A stretch of 64,000 nucleotides of DNA from Niebla homalea (lineage: Eukaryota > Ascomycota > Lecanoromycetes > Lecanorales > Ramalinaceae): contig JAHGAU010000013.1 in the NCBI GenBank assembly GCA_019925105.1, positions 124,001 to 188,000 on the forward strand. Direction: 5' to 3'. Positions 13,271-25,700 of the stretch are shown piece after piece. Position 1 is the stretch's first letter, and each line of letters begins with the position of its first letter. Position numbers and translations under genes: made by a program. The notes below the pieces were generated by a model. The model saw only the letters and a list, made by a program, of their open reading frames with translations. It was not told the DNA's origin and did not search any database.

Positions 13271-13422
13271 TATTAAAAGTACTTATATTAATTACCCGGT
13301 AATTAAGTAAATTAAATATAATCTAAAGCTAGACCCGATTGGGATAACTGGGATGCAGAAGTACTTAATCGCACTTTTATACTTAGGAAATAATCAAGCA
13401 ACTTACACCTCACATTTCAAGA
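13271..13422 (+). repeat. Copia-1 3' LTR (152 bp)
   Basis: Begins TATTAAAAGTAC (TGTT in other copies), directly after a degraded polypurine tract (TTAAAAAGGAG). Ends TTTCAAGA, followed by AATTT. The right half is much less mutated than the 5' LTR, for example CACTTTTATAC and CACATTTCAAGA. Confidence 0.9.
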
Positions 13423-13427
13423 AATTT

Positions 13428-14434
13428 TAAGCGGTACTTCAATATTATAATTTATTAATAATCTTATAAACCGTTAAATAACCTTAATAAACTTTAAAAT
13501 AACCTTTTCTAAAACTCTTAAACAGGATTTACCTCCTTTAAATTATAATATTATTATTAAATAATATTCCGGAATTTAAATCCGAAAACTTTCTTTAGAT
13601 TTTTTAGGGTTATTTATATTAATCTTATTTACGAATTTTACGGAACCGGTTATATTTAAGACCTATATTAAAGCTTAAAAAAATCTTCGTTTCTAATTTA
13701 AATAAAACGGTATTATAAAGGTTAAATATAAATCCATCGAAGCTAATTATATTTAAGTCCTTATTAAGTATTTTAAAAAGAAAAACGTTTTTTACGGCCG
13801 CTAAATATATACTTTAAAGCAAAACTTATAAAGGGAAATTATCCGCTTTAAAGCCCATTAAGTTATCCGTAAATTTAAGTAATATTTAAGTTTAAATTAT
13901 AATAAAACTTTCACTTTAATCGTTAAACTTATAAGCTATAAGGTAATCTTTATTTTAATAGTAATATATAATTAAAACTTAAAATAAATAAATATAATTA
14001 TAATATTCCTTTACGGTAATATAAAAGAAGATATTTATATAGAATAATTTAAAGGTTTTAAAGATAATACCGGTAAAGTTTATAAATTAAGAAAAGCGCT
14101 TTACGGACTTAAATAATTATTATAGATTTAATATAAAATATTTATTAAATTTATAAAGTAATTAGGTTTCATTTTTATCGATTTAAATTATAGCGTTTTT
14201 ATTAAGTTAATTAATGGTATTATTATTGCCCTTTATATAAATAATATTTTACTTATTAATCCTTCCCGGTAAAATATTTAAGCCGTTAAAAAATCCCTAA
14301 ATAAGAAATTCTATATAATGGACTTAAGCCTTTATAGCTATTACTTAAATATAACGGTTTTTTATAACCGCTTGAATAATATTCTTCGGTTAAGATAATC
14401 CAGTTATATTAAACGGGTCCTTAAGCAATTTAAT
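13428..14434 (+). pseudogene. Copia-C: copia reverse-transcriptase fragment, a different family
   Basis: This is the sequence into which Copia-1 and L1 inserted. About 13,840-14,110 reads FKAH then VIRKFK, NKTFTLIVKLISYKVIFIL, FLYGNIKEDIYIE and KVYKLRKALYGLK, the ordered conserved blocks of a copia RT. The active site at about 14,227-14,262 reads ALYINNILLINPS, with both Asp changed to Asn. The fragment breaks off at RVLKQFNI, where LINE L1 begins at 14,435. Its family differs from Copia-1 and Copia-2 in these blocks. Sequence after L8 (from about 61,716) may be its continuation. Confidence 0.82.
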
Positions 14435-15310
14435 ATTGATTGATTGATTGATTTATACTACGGATCTAGCTAAGCTAATTCCGGCGTTCCTTAATACGCG
14501 GCCTTTTAGCCTTATTAATAACCGTAAAAACCTGATACTTATAACGTTAAGGCAAAAACCGGTATCCACCAGGCCTTTACCCTCTATCCCTTAAGGTAAA
14601 GGATATTAACGGCCGTTTAAAAAGTAATAATCTATTTATATACTTTTTATGTTTTAATTCCCTTAAGAAAATCTATAATATTACGATTATATTTTTATAG
14701 GGATTACTTTTAAACTTATTGTTTTTCCGCTTTTTTATATATTTGTATTATTTTAACTTTACGTAACGCCTTTAAATATCCTTATTAATATTTACGTATT
14801 TAATATATATCTTTTTTATATTATTATTGCCGTTAACTTTTTTAAAGACTTTTAATAAGTATTTATTATTATATCCTTACGGCTATAAAAGATACTTTCC
14901 GGTTTATATAATTAATATAACCGGTTTCCGCTTCTTTTTTTCTTCTTTTATTAATAACGGGTTTTTTCCGTAAAGTTTTTAATAACCTCGTTTATCTTTA
15001 TAATAAGGTTAAACTATAATAATAATCCGGTAAATATTATAAACTTAACGGCTACCCGGATACCTTATTTTATGGATAATATTTAACGGTAATTATAAAT
15101 ATTAACTTTTATAATAAATCTTAACTTAACTTCTATAAATAAAAAATAAAAAATAAGGATATATACGGCGTTTTACTTTTTTTATTTATATTTATATTTA
15201 ACGTTTATTTAATTTCCGGTATATATAGTAAATAGGAAATAAGCTAAATTGTTTTTATCCGTCCGGAATTAAATCGTTAATACGTTATTACCCTTCTTTA
15301 TAATATTATA
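14435..15310 (-). mobile_element. LINE L1: 5'-truncated copy, subfamily B
   Basis: Reading on the - strand, the element ends in (AATC)n, seen on the + strand as TGATTGATTGATTGATTTAT at 14,440. The 3' untranslated end is nearly the same as the ends of L7 (from 51,077, -) and L8 (to 61,700, +). Homology to L7 stops at about 15,310, so only the last 0.9 kb is present, as is common for LINEs made by incomplete target-primed reverse transcription. Its left flank contains TTAATATT, and a similar TAATATT lies at its right end, a weak target-site duplication. Confidence 0.8.
15300..15308. repeat. Probable target-site duplication of L2, left copy (ATAATATTA)
   Basis: ATAATATTA recurs at 21,111-21,119 after the L2 tail. 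The sequence is low-complexity, so the assignment is only probable. Confidence 0.5.
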
Positions 15311-15337
15311 ATGATATTTTAACTAGACGGTGAACTG

Positions 15338-17200
15338 ATGGCGACGAACAACGGGACCCCAGAGGTTAAAAACGATATACGTATACATAGCTTAAATAAC
15401 AATAAGGATAATACCTTAAATATAATAAGCGGAAGCGGAATAATAATAAAAATAAAGGGGGAGGAAAGGTAAACGGTTTAAATTAATAAAAACGGTAATA
15501 AATCGTATAAATAACGCAATAAATACGAGATAAAAAGACCTTAAATTAAATAGGGAACCTATAATTAATAAGATACGCGTAAAAAGACGTATATAACGCG
15601 TAAAAGTATTATTATAAGGGGTAATAAATAAAGGGCAGAGGGGATAAAGACGATACGCGGGGATAGATAAAGGGTAAACGGAGGCGTAAAAAGCTTTATT
15701 AAATATATATAAATTAAGAAAAAATTAAATAAAAATAAAAAATATTAAATAAATAAAAATAAGCTATAAAAAGAAATAATTATTAAATATACGGGAAAAA
15801 AATAAAAAAGGAAAAAGTAATAAGGACGTTAAAAGGCCTCCTTATAATTATATAGAAAAATATTACGTTAAAAATTTAACCGATATAATAAATTAAGTTA
15901 CAAGGAATAAGAAACTTTTATATAAATATAAGGAGAAATTTAACGGAGTTAAAGAAATTACGTAAAGTTTAAGGGGCGGTAATAAAAGCGTTAGCGGACG
16001 GAAATAAAAAAAGATAAAAAGGATACGTATAAAATAAGGGAGTAATAAGGGAGGCTTTAAAGAAAAAAGCGGGGATAAATTAAATAATAAAGGCCGCGAA
16101 AGCGGCGCTAATATTAATGGTAAAAAAGGTAAAAACGGGGGAAAAAATAATGGTATTAAAGAAAACGAAGATAATAACTATATAATTATCGGATAAAAAA
16201 AAAGGAATATAATGGTAAAAATAAACCCGTTATAATTAATAAAAGCGTTTAAGGTTATAGGAAAGTTATTAATAGAATAAATTATTATAATATATAAACT
16301 ATAAAGTAAAAATATCCTTTTTAATATAACCTTATTAAAAATGAAAAAGGGGTTAAAGAAGTTAAAGGGATAAATTAATAAAAAAAAGTATAAAACGGTA
16401 AAAATATTAAGGTAATCCTTTATTATTATAATAAACGGGATATATTTAATAAGGTTTATAAAGGATAAAGGGGAAGTTACCTTAAAATGGATAAAAAAAG
16501 AGAATATAATCCTTTACCCTAAGTTAAAAATCGTCAATTATAGTTTCCCCCCTATAATAAAGAGGTTAAACGCCTTTAATTATATAAAAAAATACTTTAT
16601 AATTATCTTAAATATAACGTTAATAAGGATATATAATAATATCCTTAATAAAAGGGTAATAAAGGGTAAATCTTTTAAATTAATAAAACCTTAAGACCGG
16701 ATAACGGATATTTATTAATACTTTAAATATTAAGGATACGGGTATATTATTATAAGGTACCTTAATAATATAAAGTACGTAATATATACCGAAGGGTATA
16801 ATACGTATAAATACGTTAACTTAATAATAAAAAGCTTAATAAAGAACGCGTTAAAATATGTAATATATAATAATAATAATTATTTAACGTAAGACTTACG
16901 ATATATAATAAGAGTGAAAAAAACTTAACGTAAGGAAATTAAGATAATAATTAAGGTTTAACGTTATAATTTATATAAACTTAAACCGGTAAAATAATTA
17001 AAAATGGTCTTAAGACGTAAATAAAGCTTATTAAACGGAAAAAAATAAAACGTAATAATTAATAATATAAAAAAGAAAACTTATAATAATATTAACCTTT
17101 AAAGTTAATCGCCCGACCGGGATTATTATTATAATAAAAAGATTAAAATAAATAATATTTAACCTTAAGGAAAGATTATTTATATAAATAAAAGTTAATA
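15338..17200 (+). pseudogene. L2 ORF1 (gag-like RNA-binding protein), degraded
   Basis: The reading frame opens at the ATG of the element's 5' tip (MATNNGTPEV) and is soon closed by stops. A conserved block near 16,500-16,720 is recognisable by comparison with L5 (43,979-44,167) and L7 (55,514-55,792, -): K-L-K-I-V/I-D/N-Y, then IKRLNAFNYIKK and RIYNDILNKR. ORF1 of Tad-like LINEs encodes a nucleic-acid-binding protein that coats the RNA. I could not place a zinc knuckle with confidence. Confidence 0.7.
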
Positions 17201-17219
17201 AAAAGAGCCCAATAAATAT

Positions 17220-20200
17220 TAATATTTAATATATTTACGCTTTTAAGGGTAATATAATATAACGTATATAAAGAAGTAATTAAAGCCGTAATATTAATAT
17301 TTAAATTTAAAAAAATAAAAAATATTAATATTATATTAATATAAAAGCCGTTATATAATTTATATATTTACTTTTTAATTAACTTAAAAAATGGTTTTTA
17401 TTTAGCCTTTAAAAATAATAAAACGATATAGATATATTTCTTTATTAATAAAAGGCTAAATATAGATAACTAGGACGTTATTTATTACGGAGGGAACCTA
17501 TATATATTCCGGATCGTATAAAAAGGGGATATTAAAGGTAATTTAAATATTTATAATATATATAATCTATTACCGGTTAATAAGAAGGAACTTTTTATAA
17601 TTTTATTACTTAAGGATATTATAATTATATTTTATAAATACCTTTTAATAAAGGACTTTAATCTTTATTATATTTAATAGAATAAAAATAATTATATAAT
17701 TAATTATATTAAATTTAAGGAGCTATTAATAATTATTATACGGTTTAATTTTACGTTATTAACGTTAAAAAAGGCTATTATATAAGAAAGCTATAAACTT
17801 AAAATTATAATTAACTTAATATTTAACTTAAAAGATATTATTGACTTAATTATAATATACGGACCTTAAAAGGACTTAAAATACGGTTCGGATTACGTCT
17901 TAATATAAATAATTTTAAATTAATCCGTTAATATAACTCCGTTTTCATTATTTAAATAAACGTAAAAAACGGTTAAGGAAGTTAAGGTATTTATAAAAAC
18001 AATAAAAATAATATTTTAATTAACGGAACTCCTCCGGCTTAATAATAAGGAATAAATTAACCGTTTTATAAAGCGGGTAATAAAGGTTTAAAATAAAATA
18101 ATTAACGTTATAATCTTAATAATAAAACCGTCTTAAAGAGTTAAAATTTATTAAAATAAGGAATATATAAAAACGATTATAAAGGTAAAAATACTTATAA
18201 AGTAAATTATTAAATATAAGAATTAAAAGACGCTTTAACGATTAAAAGAAACTTAAAAGGAAAAAAAGAGAATTATCCAAAAAATTAAATAAACGTACTT
18301 CCGGGCTATAATATATAATTTAACGGTTTCTTTTTATAATATTTAAAAGTTAATAAAATACAGTAAAGAATAAAATAAGAAATTTAAACTTATCTTTAAG
18401 TTTTTATTTTTAAAAAGACCAGACGGTACGGTAATGAATATCTTTAACGGTAAAATTAAGGCTCTTAAAGGGGCGTTTTTTCCCTTATTATTAAAAGTTA
18501 ATTTAATAGATATCGATAATATAATATATTTTAAATTAATAATAATAAATAAAATAATAACTTAAGAAATAATAATTAAAACGATTAATAAACCGAAAAA
18601 AGATAAAACCCCCGGACTTAACGGTATATTAAATAAGTTCCTATTTATAATAATATCGTTATTTAAAAAGGTTTTTACTTAATTATTTTAAGTTTACTTT
18701 AATATAAGATATTACCCTTATAAATTTAAGGAGGTTAAAACGATTATCCTTAAGAAGCCGGTTAAGTTAAATTATTTAAAGGTAAAATTATATAAACTTA
18801 TAGTATTCCTTTATATATTAAAAAAGGCTTTAAAAATAATAATTATAAAGATCTTAAGTAATTACGTAAAAGGATATAAATTATTCTTTAATTAATAAAT
18901 AAAAGTAAAAAGAAGACGGTTAACGGAAACGGTTCTTAAAAACTTAATTAATAATATATATACGGTATAAAACTATAAAAAGAAATATATTATAAATTTT
19001 CTTTCCTTAAATATTATAAAAGCGTTTAATAAAATAAATTATTAAAGGTTACTATATAATTTACGGAAAAAAAAAGGGGTTTATTTTTTTTTTATAAATT
19101 AAATAGAAAGTTTTTTAAGTAATTAAGTAACGTTAATTAATTTAAAATAGAAAATAAATATAATAAAACTTACGATAATAGGGATTCTTTAAAGGTTATT
19201 TATTTCCTTAATCTTATTTTTATTCTTTAATAACCCGTTTATTAAAGACTTAATAAAGTTAAAATAAAAAATTAAATAAAAAGTTTTATTAACGATATTT
19301 ACCTTTTAACTTATAATACGTTTACTTATATAAACTATTTAAAGTTAAAATAAACTTATAAAGTTTATTTATAATAAATAAAAATATATAAAACTTAATT
19401 CGCTTTATATAAGTATAAGTTTATCTATATAATAAAAAGTTTAAAGCTATATAATATAATAATTATTATGGATTTAAGCAATATAATAATAAAACCGGAA
19501 ATTAATATTAAAGTACTTAATTTATAAATTAATAAGCAACTGGATTAAAAAAATTATATAAGAAAGGTTTAAAAGAAAATAATTTTATAAGAAAAGGGTT
19601 TTATTTACTTTATAACGTTAACGTAAGAAGCTACTTTATAAAAGGTTAAAATTATTTATTAAACGGTTATAAAGTTTACGATAATATATATAATAATTAT
19701 TTAATATGTATTTAAAAGTATATTTAAATATAGGAAAAAGCCCGTCCGGTAATTATAGAAGGTTTAAAATCGATACTTAAAAATAATAAATAAAATATAT
19801 AAAGCAATTCTTGTCCCAGTATTAAAATCCAAGGTCTTTATATTATTAATAAAGTTAACCTTAGATTAATAAGTTACTTAAGTAAAACTTAAAAGGGATA
19901 TAAACTTAATTATATTAATAAAAAACGAACGTATTTATTAAAACTATAAAAGACCTTAAATAGAAAGGCGTAAAAAAACGGTATTTACTTTTTTTACGGA
20001 AGTTAAACTGGAATAAATTAAAAAAAAGGTCGATTTAATTTATGTTTTAAAAAGTTAATATAAAAGTATATAAATTCTTACTTAAAATAAGAACGGCGGA
20101 AAAGAAAAAAACCGTAAAAGTAAAGTTAACGGTAATTACCCTATAGACTATAAAGAGGTAAATAAAACGTTAACGTAAATATAAAGAATTAATCCTTTAA

Positions 20201-20930
20201 AAGTAATAATATTTAATTTTAAATAATAATAAAGTTATTAATAAATATTTCCGGCATTATAAAATTATAAAAAAAAAGGTAATAATACGTTAATAATTTA
20301 ACTCCGGATAAATAAAAACGGCTTAATTTATTTCCTTTTTATTGTATATATTAATAGCCAGATTAATATTAATTATAAATATAAATAATAAAAGCAGAAC
20401 GCTATATACGTATTAATCTCCTATTTATTATTTAAGGAGCTTAAACCGAAATTAATTAAAAGGGTAAGGATTAATGATTATTATTAAATACTTATTAATA
20501 AAAAGGGTATTAAAGCGGCCGTTAAATTTATAATAATTATAAATCTATTATTATAATTTAACTTAATTAAGGAAATAAATAAAGTAATTAAAAACTTAAT
20601 TAAGAAACTTTATTATTAATTTAAAAATAAAAAGTAGCAGTAAAAAAATTATACTTAATAAGGGGTTAAAAAGGCTATAAATATTAAAGCGGTATAAAAA
20701 GCGATATTATATCGGTTAATAAAGTCGTATAGATAAAATAATAATAATATATATATCGGTAAGGATATTTAATAATATAATCGGAATTTTAAAATTTTAA
20801 TATTAAATAAACTTATAAAATAAAGGATAAACAATAAGTTTAAAGGTAACCCTTAAGTAAATTTAATCGTAATATTATAGGTTTTCTTAAAAAAAAATAT
20901 GTAAATAAATTCTTATTCTTTAAACGGCCG
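17220..20930 (+). pseudogene. L2 ORF2 (endonuclease and reverse transcriptase), degraded
   Basis: The apurinic/apyrimidinic-type endonuclease comes first. About 17,653-17,690 reads KDFNLYYI followed by a stop where Trp of GDFNxHHxxW is expected. The RT palm begins around 18,600 (KPGLNGI-like block). The active site at 19,285-19,314 reads FINDIYLLTY, corresponding to FVDD with one Asp changed to Asn. In working copies this protein nicks the target and primes cDNA synthesis from the nick. A 3' untranslated region of about 180 bp and the (AATC)n tail follow. Many stops replace Gln and Trp codons. Confidence 0.82.
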
Positions 20931-21106
20931 TAAATGTTTTTAACTTTTAAAACGAGAATAGAAACTGGGTAAATACCGGTTTTTATTCTTAACATTATAA
21001 ATATCGGGTTTTTTACGGTTATTAATAAGGTTAAATAACTAAATATTAAGGAACGCCGGAATTAGCTTAACTAGATCCGTAGTATAAATCAATCAATCAA
21101 TCAATC

Positions 21107-21121
21107 AATAATAATATTAAA
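21107..21121. repeat. 15-bp direct repeat, left copy; probable target-site duplication of L8
   Basis: AATAATAATATTAAA here is exactly repeated at 61,701-61,715 after the L8 tail. If L8 is the LINE into which Gypsy-2 inserted, these are its two target copies, now 40 kb apart. The first bases overlap the L2 tail and the L2 duplication. Confidence 0.55.
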
Positions 21122-21212
21122 GGTAGTATTTCATTATAAAAAGAGTTAAAAAGGGGGAAAGTATAAAAAATATTAAACTTACGGATAAATATATAAAGAA
21201 ATAGAAATATTA
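21122..21212 (+). mobile_element. Probable 5' remnant of LINE L8, cut off by Gypsy-2
   Basis: These 91 bases lie between the L8 direct repeat and TAGAA, which recurs at 60,519-60,523 just after the Gypsy-2 3' LTR, where L8 homology begins. By position they are the truncated 5' start of L8. Sequence similarity to the matching part of L7 is weak, so the call rests mainly on the two pairs of direct repeats. Confidence 0.45.
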
Positions 21213-21891
21213 AAAAAGCTAATTAAAAATAAAATCGATTTATATATACTTTAAAAAGAAAGGGTATAACGGATTATTAAAGTAAGGAACTTATACCTTA
21301 CCAACTTATATAGGGGCTGCGGCCCATCTTCAATTGCACTCTATTGCCACCTGCTATTTTATCACTTTTGCTCTTTCCTTCCTTCCTATCTTTTCTAATT
21401 TTAATAATAGGTTTTTAATAAATTTTACGTATACGTTAATTATATATTAATATTTTCTTTATAATATTATTATTTATTTATATAATTTATATCTTTAAGG
21501 ATTAAAGTATAAAAGTGAAAATATTATTAACGTTTAACGTTTAATAAACGTTTAATATATATTAAATATATTAAGTATTAATTTACTTAAGGATTATAAT
21601 TAAGTAACGTAGTTATTTAAGCGGTAATTTTGGAATTAAAGGCTTTAAAAGTTTAAGTTTTTTATATACGGGTATATATAATTATAACCGGGGTTAAAAT
21701 TATTATTATCATAGTTTAAACTACCCTTAAAACCGGTTATTTAAGATAAGCTTACGTCCAGCCAATTTATAATTCTTTAAGAATTAATTTACTTTTTGAA
21801 TTTAAATATTAAATCTATAATTATACTTTACGTTTTTTATAAATTTTTTTTAATTAAACTTTAAACTATAAGCCGGCGGACCTATTTAATA
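21213..21891 (+). repeat. Gypsy-2 5' LTR (left edge unresolved)
   Basis: From about 21,399 to 21,891 this matches the 3' LTR pieces at 42,601-42,795 and 60,218-60,518. It ends GCCGGCGGACCTATTTAATA, where the 3' copy has GTCTAACA. Upstream of 21,399 I could not align the two copies. A GC-richer block at 21,300-21,395 (TTGCACTCTATTGCCACC) has no clear partner. The LTR could therefore be about 680 bp, or shorter with an insertion in front. A run at 21,530-21,590 repeats AACGTTTAATA. Confidence 0.65.
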
Positions 21892-22609
21892 TTTTAATTC
21901 TTCTTTTTTTTAAGGTAAAAGGCCCGGAATAAAAAATATTTTTTTATTCTCCGGAATAATTTACGGAAATAATTAATAATAAAAATTTTTAAGGATTAAT
22001 TTAAGGATTAAATTAAGAATTTCTTTTTAAAGGAAATATTATATTATATAAAACGTTAATTAAATATTAAATTAACTTAAACCGCTTAAAATAAATATAA
22101 TTCCGACGTAATGAAATTTTAATTAAAGTTTAAATACTAAAACTTAAACGGAAAGCCGATTAATTAAAAAAGTAAAATTAAAGCTTCCGGGCATTATTTT
22201 CTTTTTGCGATCTTAATAGTATTAACCGGGGTATTAAAAGCCTTTTATTAAGGACGTATTACGCCGCCGTTTAACGGGTTATAAGTATCCTTTTACCTTT
22301 TAAATATAATAAATTATTTAAGTTAATTACCTTACTTAAGTATATAAATAAGTCCGAAGGTAAATATTAATAATAACTTATTATTATAAAAAAGTTTTTC
22401 TTATTAAGCTTAGATTATTTTTTAAATAATTATATTAAAATTATATATTACTTATAGTTTATTAATTATATTATTTAAAACTTAAACCCTTTTTTAATCC
22501 GGATTTTTACTTTTAAAGAATTTAAAGTTAAATTTATAAATTAAATAATTAATTTAAAGAACCGCTGGATATTTTATGATAAGCGTTTTAAGAATATAAA
22601 ATAACGGTT
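21892..22609 (+). pseudogene. Gypsy-2 leader and 5' gag (degraded)
   Basis: This segment lies between the 5' LTR and the Copia-2 insertion. A primer-binding site should begin here, but TTTTAATTC cannot be assigned to a tRNA. No diagnostic gag motif is visible. The assignment comes from its position and from the zinc-knuckle region across Copia-2 (29,203-29,754). Confidence 0.5.
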
Positions 22610-22614
22610 AAATT
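22610..22614. repeat. Target-site duplication of Copia-2, left copy (AAATT)
   Basis: AAATT recurs at 29,198-29,202. In the element's own orientation this is AATTT, the same target as Copia-1. Confidence 0.8.
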
Positions 22615-22766
22615 TCTTGAAATGTGAGGTGTAAGTTGCTTGATTATTTCCTAAGTACAAAAGTGCGACTAAGTACTCCTGCATCCCAGCTATCCCAATC
22701 GGGTTTAGCTTCGGATCATATCTAATCTACCCGACTACCGGGTAATAAATATGAGTACTTTTAACA
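22615..22766 (-). repeat. Copia-2 3' LTR (152 bp)
   Basis: On the - strand it starts TGTTAAAAGTACTCAT and ends CATTTCAAGA, directly followed by AATTT. It matches the other three LTRs of the family. Confidence 0.92.
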
Positions 22767-22780
22767 CTCCCCTTCGAGCT
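22767..22780 (-). other. Copia-2 polypurine tract
   Basis: On the - strand AGCTCGAAGGGGAG directly precedes the 3' LTR. The Copia-1 counterpart at about 13,257-13,270 is GCTTAAAAAGGAG. Confidence 0.75.
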
Positions 22781-22799
22781 TTAGTATATTTATCACCTT

Positions 22800-25700
22800 A
22801 TATTTATTATCCACTTATAATACTCCATTTGAGCTTCAATCTTTATATGACGTATACCTTATTTATATGATATTTTCCACAAGTTATTGGAGCTCCCCTA
22901 TAGTAGTGGTTTTTGCTCCCTTATAACGGTAATCTTTCGCGGTAAAATACCTTAGAAGATTATACTTATAGCCTTAACTATATAGCACTTACTCCCCTAA
23001 ATTAAAGCTAATATACCGACAGCAAACTTCTTTATATCGTAAATCATCCTTTATTAACCCCCGGGGTACGTAATTTCGTTTAGGTATACTCCGGGGTAGA
23101 TGCCGTTTTTTACGATTTACCCCCCTTTTAAAATATTTTTTTAATTTTCTTACCTTATATATTAAATTTATATTAAAACGTGCCCTTAGGCTCCTTAAGA
23201 CTAATAACGGCCTCCCTATAAGTAACTTAGAGCTTACCCTATAAGTAACTTAAAGCTTACCCTATAAGTAACTTAAAGTTAAAGCTGTAAGGCCGTTAAT
23301 ATTATTAGCGAGGCTTTGGTCGGTATAAGGACGTTCCGGGGGTGCTTTTAGGGTAAGTACCTTACGGAACCCCTTAAAGGACTAATATAATAGGGGCTTT
23401 ATTAAGTCGTCGGCAACTTGCTCATACGTCGGGACATACTCCAGATCCACTCGGCCATCCCTTATAACCTCCCGAAGCCAATACTATTAAATTCCTATAT
23501 ACTTAATCCGGGCATAGAATACGGGGTTCTTAACGAGAGCTATAACGCCTTAATTATCTCCGTAAATAATAACGGCGGGGAGGTTTCCGGCTTAATACGG
23601 CCTAATTTTACCTAAAAGCTACTTAAGCTATAGGGCTTCTTTAATTACCTATATTTATCTTATATATTCCGCTTTATAAGTAGAGAAAGTAACCGTGGCT
23701 TAACGCTTAAATTACCAGCTAATCGCGGTACTTCCTATGTTAAATACGTAGCCCGTAATGGACCTCCGGGTTAAATCTGCGGCAAAGTCGGAGTCAGTAT
23801 AGCTATTAAGAGCTTTCAATTTACCCCGGTATATTAGCTGGAAGGTAATAAAGGTAACGTAAAATTCTTCTTATTAGCTTCTAATGGTATTCAATAGGAT
23901 TCGAAGCATATTGGTTAATTACTAAGACGGAATAGGTAATATTTAAGCGAGTTTTAAGCATTATATATATTAAAGAGCCCACGGCCGATTGGTATTTCTT
24001 CCGGAAAATCGGGTCGGCCTCGTAACCTTTAGGTATAGGCTCCGGCTTATACTTCGGCTTTATAAGGATATATATAAGGATAATATTTTATTACTTATAG
24101 TCCCTAACGACTCTTTCTATATAAGCTTCTTAACCAAGTCGGAACGTTCTATTCTGGCGGTCTCTTATAATAATTATACTTAAGTAATAGTGGATTAACC
24201 TTAAATTAGATATACGGAATTGGTTATTAAGTACCTTTTTTAGGGTTATAATACCTTCTTTAAATAGGTTAGTAATCAGAATATTATCCACGTAGAGAGC
24301 CATAATCGTTTTATCTTTAGGGTATATAAATACGTAATAGTCCGTAAGTATCGGCTTAAACCCTTACTTCTCCATAAAGGTAAAGAAGTAATAGTATTAT
24401 AATCGAGGGGATTGCTTTAGTCCGTAAAGGGCTTTATTGAGTTTACAATATATATCGGTGCCCTTTTCTTAGCCATAGGGTTACTTTATATAGACTTCTT
24501 CCTCGATTAAGCTATAAAGAAAGGCTGTCTTTACGTTTATTTACTTTAAGTCTTAATCGTTAACCGCCGCCAGTATAAAAAGCACTTTATAACTTATAAG
24601 TTTAATTATAAAAGCAAAAGTTTTATTATAGTTAATGTTTTCCCGTTATTCGTAGCCGCGGACCACTTAACGGGCCTTATACCGAATAATTAAACCGTTA
24701 ACGCCTCTCTTAAGAACATAAACCCATCGTCCCTTTAAAATAATTATGCCCGGGGTATCGTATACTTAGGTATGAGTATTTAAATACCATTTTCAATATA
24801 AGAACCGTATTCGTCTTTTTCCATTAATTATTAATCCATTTTATGGTAAACATTTTTTATAACTTCTTAATAAGTTTTTAACTTAAATAATTCCGGCTTA
24901 TTCTTAAATAATATTAACGTTAAGTAATAAATATCCTTTTCTTCATCCGAAATAATTATATTAATAAAGGTAGATAACGGGTTTAAGGATATATCCCGGA
25001 GCTTTAAGTACTTAAGGATTTTAAGCTTAAGGTTACCTTAGAGGATAATTTTAATTTCTTCCCGCGATTTATTAAACTATTACTTATCTTAATTATATTA
25101 AGTTTAAGGGTAATTTCCTTATTCCTTAACCGGGGTTATATTACCTATAAGTATATCGTTTAAAATATTATTAATAAAGGCGTTATTATAAACCTGATTC
25201 TCGTAATTCTCCTTTAAAGTAAAGACTTATTAAGGTTATATATTTTTTTCTAAACGCTAAATCTTCTCCGTTAAGGTATCTTTATCGGAGTTATTTAACG
25301 GAGTAATCTTCCGTTCCTTAATATGAATATTATAGAATCGTTTTACCTTCTTATTAAAAGTTCGTATTCGGGGTCGAAAACCCGGTACATCTTGGTAATT
25401 TTATTATCGTAACTTAATAGAATAAATAGATCGGCCCTTTTATTTAAGGAGGTTTGGTGCTTTATAATTTTAATTTATATTAATAACCCAATTATTCGTA
25501 AGTATAATAGGTTTGGTTCTTGATTATATTACGCTTAATATAGGGTAATCTTCCCTTCTAAGCTAGACGTAAGTTCCCTTATAATAAGGTAATTAATGGT
25601 TATAACGATTTCCGGCCATAAATTCTTAGGCAAACTTATACTATAGATTATTATACGGGTCCGTTCTTTAATTTCCCGGTTAAATCTTTCGCTTACGGGG

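Larger units (their letters stand above)
260..13422 (+). mobile_element. Copia-1: Ty1/copia LTR retrotransposon, split by Gypsy-1
   Basis: Two 152-bp LTRs (260-411 and 13,271-13,422) bound the element, flanked by AATTT on both sides. Removing the nested Gypsy-1 and one TTAAG copy leaves about 6.58 kb, the same length as Copia-2 (22,615-29,197), which belongs to the same family. The order along the + strand is LTR, primer-binding site, gag, (Gypsy-1), integrase, reverse transcriptase, RNase H, LTR, which is the copia order. All coding regions are destroyed by C-to-T and G-to-A changes, with many in-frame stops, so the element is dead. RIP damage is heavier than in Copia-2. Confidence 0.9.
15309..21110 (+). 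mobile_element. LINE L2: full-length Tad1-like non-LTR retrotransposon, subfamily A
   Basis: It starts close to the conserved 5' tip (ATGGCGACGAACAACGGGAC from 15,338) and ends in TATAAATCAATCAATCAATC. About 5.8 kb, in line with L3 (5,766), L5 (about 5,772 rebuilt) and L6 (5,773). It has ORF1, then ORF2 with an endonuclease followed by reverse transcriptase, as in Tad1-type elements. About 29 bases lie between the probable duplication and the ATG. Both ORFs are destroyed by RIP-type changes. Confidence 0.9.

Noticed and set aside
23418..23615. 65-codon open frame on the + strand, and a 64-codon one at 23,989-24,183
   Set aside because: Both run antisense to the Copia-2 pol region (- strand), where RT and RNase H homology is visible. 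Their composition is that of the opposite strand.
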